Origin: Euperipatoides rowelli
Lineage: Eukaryota; Onychophora; Udeonychophora; Euonychophora; Peripatopsidae
Strand: one strand, 5' to 3'
Assembly: GCA_003024985.2 (NCBI GenBank)
Contig: PXIH01S0001396.1
Length of the DNA: 10,719 bases
In this document: piece after piece, positions 1-7,939 of the stretch
How positions within the stretch are numbered: position 1 is the first letter of the stretch
Layout: every line of letters begins with the position of its first letter
Notes under the pieces: model-generated
Told to the model about the DNA's origin: nothing
Seen by the model: only the letters and a program-made list of their open reading frames with translations
The model's database searches: none
Program-made: the position numbers and the translations under genes

Positions 1-63
1 ATGGACCAACACTCTGACTCAATTCACACTCATTCATTCTGACACTCATACATTTTTTTCCAG

Positions 64-162
64 TCAATAGCTAGACAACCATTAAGGTTGCTGTCTACCA
101 TTGAGACAGTGGCTGTCCTTGATTATAATCCAACTGCCAATACTGATCCTGATTACCTCTAA
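64..162 (+). CDS. Candidate terminal exon, unidentified protein
   Basis: A pyrimidine run ending in TTTTTTTCCAG at 53-63 looks like a splice acceptor. After it, one frame stays open for 32 codons and stops with TAA at 160-162. The peptide starts SIARQPLRLL and ends NPTANTDPDYL. Its composition is mixed rather than low-complexity, unlike most frames here. An AATAAA at 425-430 could serve as a polyadenylation signal about 265 nt after the stop. If real, this is the last exon of a gene that begins before the window, or an alternative end of the gene whose exons start at 1762. I do not recognise the peptide, and a short open frame after an AG can occur by chance. The first 60 bases would be intron. 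Confidence 0.22.
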   Translation, partial: SIARQPLRLLSTIETVAVLDYNPTANTDPDYL

Positions 163-935
163 GCACATCCTACCCACTCCCAGAGGTAGAAAAGACAAAA
201 TATCCAATCTCAAGTTGCAAGAGCTAAAATATAATTAACTGAAGCCATCATATCTACAAAACTTTGGTAGCTTAAGCTCGAACATTATTTGACTATTAGT
301 GATTAGTTAGTTATTAAATTGCATTCAGAAATACAAGTATCGTCTGTCCAGTGTCAATCAATCAGTATATGAATAATATTTAATGTTATATACTGTATAT
401 GTTTTGCAAAAGATATTATGTTCTAATAAATCATGTTGAATCCAACTTACTGTTTCCAAGTATTAGTTCTGAGCATCCACAATTTTACTAGATATACCAA
501 AGCCAGGAAAGTTGGAATCCCAACTAGATCGGACCACCATTTCATATATTTATCTTAGGAATCAGAGCTCGTCTATTACAGAAAAGCTTCGATTCCTAAG
601 CCAAATTAACTGTGAACGTGCCAGCTTCAAAGTCTTACCATGATCACACTGCATCCATAATAAAACCATAGTAATTTCTACCCACAGGCACATTCATAGT
701 TATAAATACATTGGATTGAACAGAAATGAACTAAGTCCTTAGCCCTTATGAATATAAGACATCCCATGAAATACTGATAGATGCATAAAATACCGGTAAT
801 TAAATTTATAAAGAAAAGGAAAACAAAAGTTGATGTAAAAATAAAAATTTGCAAATAACACATATAGGAAAAGTATAAATTACTAAATAATATATTTAGA
901 AACTAATAATGATAAATAATGAGGCTTTAGAAAAT
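163..935. other. Non-coding AT-rich stretch
   Basis: I see no convincing gene on either strand here. The stretch holds an AATAAA at 425-430 and a small imperfect hairpin at 554-600. Its last part, up to 935, lies directly downstream of the LINE relic stop codon on the - strand and may be that element's 3' untranslated region. The open - strand frame at 678-863 is rich in F, I, L and Y, as expected from translating T-rich DNA, and is not called a gene. Confidence 0.5.
554..600. repeat. Small imperfect inverted repeat
   Basis: Arms 554-569 (CTTAGGAATCAGAGCT) and 585-600 (AGCTTCGATTCCTAAG) are reverse complements at 14 of 16 positions, with a 15-nt loop. The outer 10 bp are perfect. No function is evident. 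It could be the core of a small palindromic repeat or a chance structure. Confidence 0.4.
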
Positions 936-1360
936 TTAATTGCAGTTTAGAAGCCTAATGTCACTTATAATTTGAAATCCCTTGAATCTTTCAGTTCTAG
1001 CACAAAGTAGGACAAATTTATCTACATTTCTAGTGCCAATGCCCGATCTTGATCCCTGATTAGGGGGAGGATAACTAGGGAAAGTATTGAAAAATCGTAT
1101 TGAGAAGTTAAAAGAGAGTTTATATCTTCTATCTTTCAAGGAATCATGTTCTTATAGTTCTAAAGCATAGTTAAAATTGTCAACCTGTCTACCAAGTATA
1201 ATTTTTAGGCCCCCCCCCCCCCTTTGTTTACTGCTTCAAATGAATTGATTTGATCTTTGGATAAAGCAAAGGTCCTAACTGGAGCACAATATTCCAGAAT
1301 GGATCTAATGATTCCATTATATTATTTTTGTCATGGTGATCTCAAGTGAAGATACAGTAT
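936..1360 (-). pseudogene. Decayed LINE reverse transcriptase, C-terminal end
   Basis: Read on the - strand, about 1319-1222 encodes GIIRSILEYCAPV followed by LSKDQINSFEAVNK. This matches the motif that follows the reverse transcriptase core of Jockey/I/CR1-like non-LTR retrotransposons (typically R-I-L-E-Y-x-x-P-V-W, then L-E-x-V-Q-R). Here the tryptophan is replaced by arginine. Past a poly-C run that breaks the frame, the sequence continues as IILGRQVDNFNYALEL, an in-frame stop, then DRRYKLSFNFSIRFF, and ends ARTERFKGFQIISDIRLLN with a stop at 936-938. That tail fits LINE families whose ORF2 ends in a Leu-Leu-Asn block without a WN-x-LP motif. Sequence upstream of about 1320 is frameshifted. 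This is a dead 5'-truncated copy lying antisense in the + strand gene region. The exact clade is not assigned. Confidence 0.72.
1210..1222. repeat. Poly-C run (13 nt)
   Basis: Thirteen consecutive C on the + strand lie inside the LINE relic, exactly where its reading frame shifts. The run probably grew by slippage and its length is prone to sequencing error. Confidence 0.85.
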
Positions 1361-1761
1361 ATTTTTGTTTAAATTATAGATTTTTTTGGATTTCTATGTT
1401 CTAAAGCATGTACAGTATTTAGATACAGGTAGTTTAAAAATATTTAACAAATCCATAGATAAACTGTGCCAGTAGAAAAGTTTATGCCACAGCCATCTTA
1501 GATTTTGTTGGTAGAAACCTGTCCTTTTACTAGGCCAGCACGCTGAGACTTTTTATAATATTTGGGTTTAGTAAAACGCCTTTTCACTGAGTTTCTCCAT
1601 ACATTAAAAATGTATACAACTTCATGGCTAGACAATAGACTAATTTGTGTTTTGAGCATTAAGATTTTTGTATTTTTTTTCTTCTTTGATTTCCTCTTGT
1701 TTTTTTCTTTAGATTTATTTTATTTATTTTTCTTCCTAAATCTGCAATTTTTTTTTTTCAG

Positions 1762-1920
1762 GCTTATTCAGACGTTATTTGTATCTGAATGTTTATGATT
1801 ATTTGTTCAAAAAGGATAACCAACTAGAACTTGAAAAAGAAATAATTTATTCTGATTACATTTATGCCATAGCCTCTTGTAAAGAAATTACAGTAACACC
1901 TTGCCAAGTAATTAATCCAG
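1762..1920 (+). CDS. Internal exon A of unidentified split gene
   Basis: The exon is 159 nt. It is preceded by a long T-rich tract ending TTTTTTTTCAG at 1761 and followed by the donor GTATTG at 1921. Two bases (GC) complete a codon from an upstream exon outside the recognised sequence. Then 52 codons run from LFRRYLYLNVYDYLF to PCQVINP, and one base (G) is left for the next exon, so both flanking introns are phase 1. The peptide is rich in Tyr and Leu, with an acidic and lysine segment (LELEKEII) in the middle. It has no signal peptide and no convincing membrane span. The same frame runs past the donor to 1967, but the joint to exon B keeps frame. I do not recognise the family. Confidence 0.68.
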
Positions 1921-2342
1921 GTATTGTCTTTCAAGATAAAATTCTCAGTGATATTTTAAACCTGTAACTTAAAGATACCTTACGTTAAAAGTTGTTGTTA
2001 ATATTATAGGGATCGATTTTAACATTTATTATTATTAATGATTTGTGTTAATGTGTTAGCATATAAATATTGTTGTTTTTTTAATTTTTTAAAATTTATT
2101 TTGTTCCCAGAAAAAGCCAGACTTCACTAAACAGTGCTTTTTCAGGTCTTTTATTAAAAGAATAGGTTATAATACATATAAATAATACAGTCAGAAATCA
2201 ACATGATATATGGCAAAATAAAAAAAAAACATTAGATATGGAATTTACAATTTGTAGTTGTTTTTATTTTGTTGGTGGTAAAATTAAAAAAAAAAATGTA
2301 TAGCCTACATAATTATGGCACCTATGTTGTGTATCATAATGA

Positions 2343-2350
2343 TTTGGCAC
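2343..2350. repeat. hAT target-site duplication, left copy
   Basis: The 8-mer TTTGGCAC directly precedes the element and is repeated exactly at 2954-2961. Eight bases is the standard duplication length for hAT transposons. Confidence 0.85.
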
Positions 2351-2953
2351 CAGAGCTCGAAATTAGTGGTAGCCCAGTAGCCCGAGACTACTAATTAATT
2401 GGTTGGGCTACTACTTGCAAGTTTAGAGGTAGCCTATCAGGCTACCGGTAAAAAAGTAAAAAAAAAAATGAAATGCAGTAAAACCCCCCTAGTCCGAATT
2501 AATCTGGCTGTTGAGTTGTTGGGATTGTACAGAATTTCTATATAATCCATTAAATTTTTTTTTTCTGATTGTTTAATAGGCTGTAAGACAATGGTGGTCT
2601 GAGATCCAGATGGTAGTATTCTAGTGGCTGGATCTCAGACCTACCATTTCCTTTAGTGAGTAGACTTACTGTAACTATAAAATAATTTGCTTAGAAGTAT
2701 TATAGTTTCCGTTTGCCTAATTTATTTTAATTAAACTAAACAATTATTTTAATTCAAACACATTTACTGTAATAACAGTGTAGGCTTATTAGGGTATGAA
2801 CTTTGGATGTATTAAAATACCAAAAATGTTCTGTTTATTTGGATTGTTTTTCTACCACAAAGTTTGGGCTACTACAAAAACACCCGGGATACTGGTACAT
2901 TAAGAGTGGTAGTCCGGTGGGCTACCACTAAAAAATTCTAATTTCTAGCGCTG
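2351..2953. mobile_element. Non-autonomous hAT-like DNA transposon (MITE)
   Basis: The 603-bp element starts CAGAGCTCGAAATTAG. The reverse complement of its right end reads CAGCGCTAGAAATTAG. These terminal inverted repeats match at 14 of 16 positions and start with the CAG typical of hAT elements. Similarity extends inward: both ends have GTGGTAGCCCA, with a short A/T insertion on the right arm. Exact 8-bp direct repeats (TTTGGCAC) flank it. There is no transposase reading frame, so it must be mobilised in trans. Subterminal copies of a GGGCTAC/GTAGCCC motif form small hairpins on both sides. The interior holds a 58-bp stem-loop at 2591-2647. The element sits in an intron of the + strand gene. 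Family assignment rests on termini and duplication length only. Confidence 0.85.
2591..2647. repeat. Stem-loop inside the hAT element
   Basis: The left arm at 2591-2609 (ATGGTGGTCTGAGATCCAG) and the right arm at 2628-2647 pair along their whole length, with a single one-base bulge and an 18-nt loop. It may be a remnant of a smaller palindromic element inside the transposon or an internal structural part of this MITE family. Confidence 0.75.
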
Positions 2954-2961
2954 TTTGGCAC
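2954..2961. repeat. hAT target-site duplication, right copy
   Basis: TTTGGCAC, identical to the left copy at 2343-2350. Exact identity suggests a fairly recent insertion or little decay at the duplication. Confidence 0.85.
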
Positions 2962-3761
2962 TAGCGATGTAATAAGTGCTACTTGTTTATTAAAAGATTA
3001 TATTTTCTTCGTTTTCCCTTAGTATAAATTAATTGATCGCACAAGTAAAAATACATGAGCAAAAGTGAAAGGAAACATAAACAACAAACAATGCAACAGA
3101 TTGCTTTCAATCAAAATGTCAATCACCACATAGAATATACCAAAGTAATTTTATGGTTCATCTTGATTGATTATCAGTTCCATCAATAAGAAAGACCATG
3201 AATTTCCACATATCTACAGTGTATTTAATGGCTTCTTTAACGTTCCATACACTGATAGATTAAGTATGTTGATCTTATTGACACCATAACTTCTTATTCA
3301 ATTGACTTGGTCTTTATGTATAAAGAGATTGTGTTAAATAGAAATAAAATATATATATCCTGAATTGTAGAAAAAACGTAAAGGACCACAGATAACTAAT
3401 AAGAAATACCTACAGTATATCTAAACAACACGTAGATGCACATTCATAGCCAATAGATGTATAAATATGTGGAATATGAGTAAGTTTAGTATGAACTTAT
3501 ACAGTTTTATTAAACTAAAAGTTGATTATTATTTGTGTATAATGATTTGGGAATATTTATTAATCCTCATTCATTGCTTTTTATTTGTGTTATTTTATTT
3601 TTGTGTTGGTTTTGTCTTTTTTTTTTTGTGTGTGTGCCTATTATCTAATAAGACATCTGTCTTACACAATGTCAAATTGGTTAATTATGAAATAAATAAA
3701 AAATATTGTTAAAATTGGGGTTGGTAAAACAAACATACTTAAACTGATATATTTCTATGCC

Positions 3762-3786
3762 TTTTTTTTTTTGGGGGGGGGGGGGG
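3762..3786. repeat. T11-G14 homopolymer junction
   Basis: Eleven T are followed directly by fourteen G, then TGGTGGT. The run is about 175 bases upstream of the exon B acceptor. On the + strand such a G run could form quadruplex structures in DNA or pre-mRNA. Confidence 0.85.
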
Positions 3787-3960
3787 TGGTGGTAAAATGA
3801 ACGCTATTTGTGTAAAATATCTTTAAAAATGCTTCAGATTGAATTTTAAGCCTTTGGTGTATTTAAAACCTAAATGATACCATGGATATATCCTATCTGA
3901 TGCTAAAATGACCAAAAAAAAAAACCAGCAGCACAATAATTTTGTTACTTTTAATTTCAG

Positions 3961-4180
3961 TTCTGGATCCAATCTTGACAAATCCTGCCGGATTAATATT
4001 TGATGGTGTTAAATTTAATGACAAGAATGTCAAATTTCCCTGGACAGTGTTTCTAAAATCAGCTAGATCATCCTTACACAGATATGAAATTACAGTGGGA
4101 AAAAATCTGGATTCTTATATAGCGCTCCCTAATGATAGAATAAGAAGCATTCGGCCCATCGAGGTCAATAAAATTTTCAA
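3961..4180 (+). CDS. Internal exon B of unidentified split gene
   Basis: This 220-nt exon is the best supported coding segment. A good acceptor (TTTTAATTTCAG) ends at 3960 and a strong donor (GTAAGA) starts at 4181. The first two bases TT join the G left by exon A to make a Val codon. Then 72 codons run from LDPILTNPAGLIFDG to PIEVNKIF, and two bases AA carry over (phase 2). The middle contains FPWTVFLKSARSSLHRYEI, then VGKNLDSYIALPNDRIRSIRP. The alternation of hydrophobic and polar residues suggests a small beta-rich fold. The pattern distantly recalls Tudor-like modules, but I cannot align it to any family with confidence. The other two + strand frames are closed. The protein's function is unknown. 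Confidence 0.82.
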
Positions 4181-4830
4181 GTAAGATTTTTTAAATTTTA
4201 ATATTTGTGTATCATTTATTATTTATGTCAATATAAGCCAATGACTTTTTGACCACATTATATGTATATGTCGAAATTAATTAATAAATTATATTTCTCA
4301 AGTAGGAATTATGAATTATGAAAATTAATATTTTTTCATATTCTTTTGACAGCCTGATAAAGAGTTTTTTTAAATCATGAAGTTTGATACCCCACTCATA
4401 TTTATCGGACTATTTAATCATGGGTTATTATTTCGTCAAGATAAATCCGATGCAGTCAGTTTTTTTTTTATTAATGCGATTTTAGCCTTGGTTCAAACTC
4501 AACTTTAAGAGAAGTAAGAGTGTTTCTCTAGCATTCAAATACAGGTCATCCTAAACCTGTAATATAATTAAGCCAACATTGTTTTTCTTATTAAAAGACA
4601 TTTTTATGATAGGGTAAGGCAAGGTAGAACCAATTAGCGGCATACGAAGCATCCTTTGGCACTTAGGAAAGATCGACATCAGGGGAATTGTCACTTGTGT
4701 GCAACTAATCTGAGCCTTAGTGTTTAGTGTACTATGTCTTTGGGCTAACTAGCGAGATCATAAAACGCAATTAGTGTCAGCTTGTTTTCATGGACGTTTT
4801 TATCAATACAAGGAATATGTGTGTGTTTGT

Positions 4831-4843
4831 GGGGGGGGGGGGG
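4831..4843. repeat. Poly-G run (13 nt)
   Basis: Thirteen G follow a short GT-rich stretch (ATGTGTGTGTTTGT). It is intronic with respect to the + strand gene and similar in length to the runs at 1210 and 3773. Confidence 0.85.
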
Positions 4844-5679
4844 TTGTGTCAATGACTGATAAAGCCTTAATCAATTATTGAAGTTCAAGTTCAAACTTAA
4901 GATATTTAAAATATGGATAGGATAATACTGTTTTGCAGTTACGCCAGTCACTATTACATAACGCCTAAAGAGTTTGGTAGATACACAGTGAACACACATA
5001 GCTCGTATATTTTGATATGATCACCTACAGTAGTGTTTAACAATATTAATATTTGGGGGGAATTTTATGTATTTTTATTTGTGGGTTGATTTTACTTATA
5101 TATTATTTATATTATAATAGAGTAAAATAATTTTGATTATAAGTTAGTAAGTGTGGTCCTTTTCGCTTTAGAAATGATTGTGTTTACTATAATAGGCCTT
5201 TGCTCTCTCGAATTAAATTAAAAGAAAAGGAATTCAAACTGTTTTGGTGATAAACAAAAAGGGAATTGGTTTTACTAGCAGAAATAATTATTTTCCTGAT
5301 TGTTAGAACTTTTTGTCATTAAATTTAAGACACCAACTAGCAAGATGGAGGAGCACTGATGTCACTAGCCGAGGGAAGGCCCGTTTATGACAAAACCATT
5401 GAAATAAATTAGACTTTTGATTAATGAAAACTTTTCTTTTTGTAAATTAAAGTACTTCAGAATCAAACTAAATCTAACCAAGGTTTTCTTCTCTGCTTTT
5501 AAAATACAAATGTTTTGCAATAGTATCATTTTTAAATGGAGACATTTTCAATTCAACAATAGTTAATAGCTGACGTAGTAAATCCACATGTAAATGACCA
5601 TTACGTAAGTTAATGTTTTTTAGCCAACAAATGAAAGTGAAATAACACTAAAGTGCTAATTGGAGTGATTCAAAAAGTA

Positions 5680-6022
5680 AATGTTTGGGACGAAGAGGGG
5701 TCGGTCTCGGGTCTGCTGGAGTAACATCGCCAATATCAAAAAAGGGAGCCCTAGCCCAGAGTTACAACCCTCCTACTCTTTTGCCAGCATCACCAGCGAA
5801 ATGGAGAAAAACTAGAGAAGAAAGCCGGCTTGTCTTAGGATCTTTTAACATGCAGAATAATCATTTTTTAAATAAAGTTTTACTTTTTTTCCAAATTTTC
5901 ATACACCTGTTTGATAACTGTTTCATTAGAAGATCGCCGTGCTCCCCAGCTACATGTTTTGTTGTACCATGGCCATCATGAGGATGCTTACCTATTTTAT
6001 GCCCAGCATCGATGTGAGTTCA
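5680..6022. other. Less AT-rich patch, possible relic of coding or mobile DNA
   Basis: The patch stands out by composition from the flanking AT-rich intron. On the + strand a frame is open from 5685 to 5981, including KKGALAQSYNPPTLLPASPAKW. On the - strand a frame is open from 6019 to 5861 and encodes HIDAGHKIGKHPHDGHGTTKH, then VAGEHGDLLMKQL. The glycine/histidine/lysine spacing loosely recalls the GHGKGxxDGxGGxxKR block of some transposon-derived proteins. A splice-like pair, TTTCATTAG before 5930 and GTGAGT at 6014, also occurs. Joining that piece (5930-6013) to exon B gives an early stop, so it is not a constitutive exon of the main gene. I cannot decide between an alternative exon, a decayed element and a chance open stretch. 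Confidence 0.3.
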
Positions 6023-6519
6023 ATGGACATTTAAGGACTTTTTGAGACTTTGTGTGAGGACATTTTTACTGTAAAGTATCTAAAGGTGCAGTATGCATCT
6101 TTACAATTTTTTATCATTCCTAAACCAGATAGAGAGAGCAAAAGTAAGGGCCATAGTATTATATATTTTTTTGTGGTATAATAGTAAATTTTCACAATGC
6201 TGTCTAAATTACTATAATGTTTAATATTTTGTTAAAAGAATTATTTCAAACATTTGTATTCATGTTTTTATAGTTATATAATTTTCTATTAAATATGAAT
6301 CATTTGATTTGGCTATGAGGTAGTGAGTGGTGCAGGTTACAATAATTTTTAGTAACAAATAGAGATGGATAGGGAAATGTCATATTTGTGTAATGTTTTT
6401 TTTCTTGGCTTCAATTAATTAATATGCCAAACAAAGCATATAGGATTTTTATGAATTTTTTTGGACTACATTAGTATGAACATAATGTATGTTCAAAAAC
6501 AGGAACAGTAAAAACCAAC

Positions 6520-6734
6520 AAAATTATCAAATGGTACAAATAAATTTACAACATTTCTCCCATTCTCTCCCCCGCAGAACCTTATCCATCTCCTCCCAAT
6601 TAACTAACATAACCATCAAGTTTTTTTCTTAAACTTGATGGTTATGTTAGTTAATTGGGAGGAAATGGATAAGGTTCTGCAGGGGAGAGAATGGGAGAAA
6701 TGTGGTAAATTTATTTGTTGCATTTGATAATTTT
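6520..6734. repeat. Long hairpin, 104-nt arms, 7-nt spacer
   Basis: The left arm 6520-6623 and the right arm 6631-6734 are reverse complements over 104 nt with only five mismatches and no gaps, about 95 percent identity. The spacer is 6624-6630. Each arm has a C/T-rich or G/A-rich block (such as CATTTCTCCCATTCTCTCCC on the left) and AT-rich ends. Lying in intron 2, it would fold into a long double-stranded segment in the + strand pre-mRNA. One mismatch is CG on the left against TG in the right-arm complement, as expected from CpG decay. Weak similar flanks (TAAAAACCA and TAAAACCCA) may be a degraded target duplication. A foldback MITE is the most likely origin. Confidence 0.9.
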
Positions 6735-7786
6735 CTAAAACCCATTTCAAAAAATGCTATTGGAATTCCATTCCACACCTACATAATTTTCTTCTAAAAA
6801 AAGATCTGCATAAAAAGCGATTTTTACTAAATGGAATTTTTATGGAATACTTATGAACTCTGGAACTAATCTTATTACGGCACTTAATGCAAAATAATTT
6901 GTTTATATTTCTTTTTACATTCACTTCTTTCTAAATAAACGGATCGTTTTTAATAAATTTTAGGCTAGGCTTTTAGACTAGGTTTTTAAAGTTTTTAATT
7001 TTTTTTTTTTTTTTTTTACATATGTCATAGGTTAACTTAACAAACCCTCTATTTTTTTTAGTGAACATTCTATATGTTCTGTGTAAATATTTATTTATTG
7101 TTATTTCTGTGTACAAAATAACTATGAAACTATAACCATTATAATAATTGTAAATCAGTTCAAAAGTTTATTTATTTAAATTTTTTATGTTATCCTCACC
7201 AAACCAAAATTCTTTTTAATATTATTGTCTAATACTGTTATTGTTCCTTTTTGTATTTCCCATTTATTTTTATGTAGTTATATGTTAACCAATTGTTATA
7301 AGAATTTTATTCTTAAATAAAGGTTATTATCATAGCTTTAGAAAATTTAGAATTTTTTTGACATATTTTTTTAACCTAGCTTTGAATTATTATTTGCGAT
7401 TGGATAGTATACAGGCTAATTAAGTTAAACATTTATTTTAATGTGTGTTAAAAATAATTATTTTTCTAAACATTTGCACTGTATGCCATTTTTAATTCGT
7501 CAAGTTTATTTTTAAGTTTCGTTAAATTAAAATCTGAAATAGTTAAAAACTGGCTTGTTCCCAGCTTTGACATTTTAAAGCCAAAAATATGGCTATAATT
7601 TCCAGTAAATACTGTACCCTTAACCCTATCTACCCCAATAGCAAAGCTACTGAAAAATATAACTAAATTACCACCCTAAATTAGTTTACAGATGAAATTA
7701 TTTTAAAATCTTGCTAGAAGATGTCTTATAAATCTAGTAATGATTTTTTTTTTTACTTGAACAATAAAAAAAAAACTTTTTTTTAG

Positions 7787-7939
7787 GACTATATTCACAA
7801 GAGTTGAAAGATATACCTATTTGGATACTGAATATTCATACAATGAAAAGGAACTACAAGTGATTAAAAATTTTAAGCAGCATTGGTTAGAGTGCATTAA
7901 AAGTTTGCAACGTGTTAGAAAGAATAAGAAAGAACAAAA
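7787..7939 (+). CDS. Internal exon C of unidentified split gene
   Basis: The exon is 153 nt. The acceptor CTTTTTTTTAG ends at 7786, and the donor GTAAGT starts at 7940 and matches the consensus strongly. The first base G joins the AA from exon B to give Lys. Then 50 codons run from TIFTRVERYTYLDTEYSYNE to RVRKNKKEQ, and AA is left over (phase 2). The second half (LQVIKNFKQHWLECIKSLQ) has a heptad-like hydrophobic spacing and ends in a basic stretch, suggesting an amphipathic helix with a positively charged tail. Adding exons A and B gives 176 codons without a stop. The protein continues into an exon beyond 7939. I do not recognise the family. Confidence 0.76.

Larger units (their letters stand above)
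1921..3960 (+). other. Intron between exons A and B (phase 1)
   Basis: This 2040-bp intron is bounded by GTATTG at 1921 and TTTTAATTTCAG at 3960. It contains the 603-bp hAT element with its target duplication and a T11-G14 run at 3762-3786. The remainder (1923-2342 and 2962-3761) is A- and T-rich with no supportable gene. The + strand frame at 3467-3712 is a low-complexity translation of T-rich sequence. A modest stem-loop with 8-bp perfect core arms lies at 3218-3225 and 3248-3255. Confidence 0.65.
4181..7786 (+). other. Intron between exons B and C (phase 2)
   Basis: This 3606-bp intron runs from GTAAGA at 4181 to CTTTTTTTTAG at 7786. It contains a 13-nt G run at 4831-4843, a less AT-rich patch at 5680-6020, and a hairpin with 104-nt arms at 6520-6734. 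A segment at about 4610-4790 is also less AT-rich and resembles dispersed repeat DNA but was not identified. I see nothing supportable in 4850-5680, apart from a TGATGTCA at 5357-5364, nor in 6740-7780, which is T-rich. Confidence 0.6.

Noticed and set aside
678-863. Open - strand frame of 61 codons
   Set aside because: The translation is dominated by F, I, L and Y from T-rich DNA, has no motif, and lies just past the LINE relic stop, probably in its 3' untranslated region.
1562-1798. Open + strand frame of 78 codons
   Set aside because: It is mostly runs of Phe and Leu from the polypyrimidine tract before exon A. It overlaps the acceptor and exon A in a different frame.
2110-2143. GAAAAAGC ... 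GCTTTTTC inverted repeat
   Set aside because: Eight-base A/T-dominated arms are expected by chance in such AT-rich sequence. A terminator reading is not relevant in a eukaryotic intron.
3211-3259. Stem-loop with CAGTGTAT and ATACACTG arms
   Set aside because: Only 8 perfect base pairs, with a 22-nt loop. Too weak to call without copies elsewhere.
3467-3712. Open + strand frame of 81 codons with a hydrophobic stretch
   Set aside because: The apparent membrane span comes from T-rich sequence (TTTTTGTG repeats). No splice sites or homology support it.
5930-6013. 84-nt segment with good splice sites as an exon between B and C
   Set aside because: Exon B ends in phase 2, and joining it here gives a stop after 17 codons, whereas exon B joins exon C in frame. 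Kept only as part of an unexplained patch.
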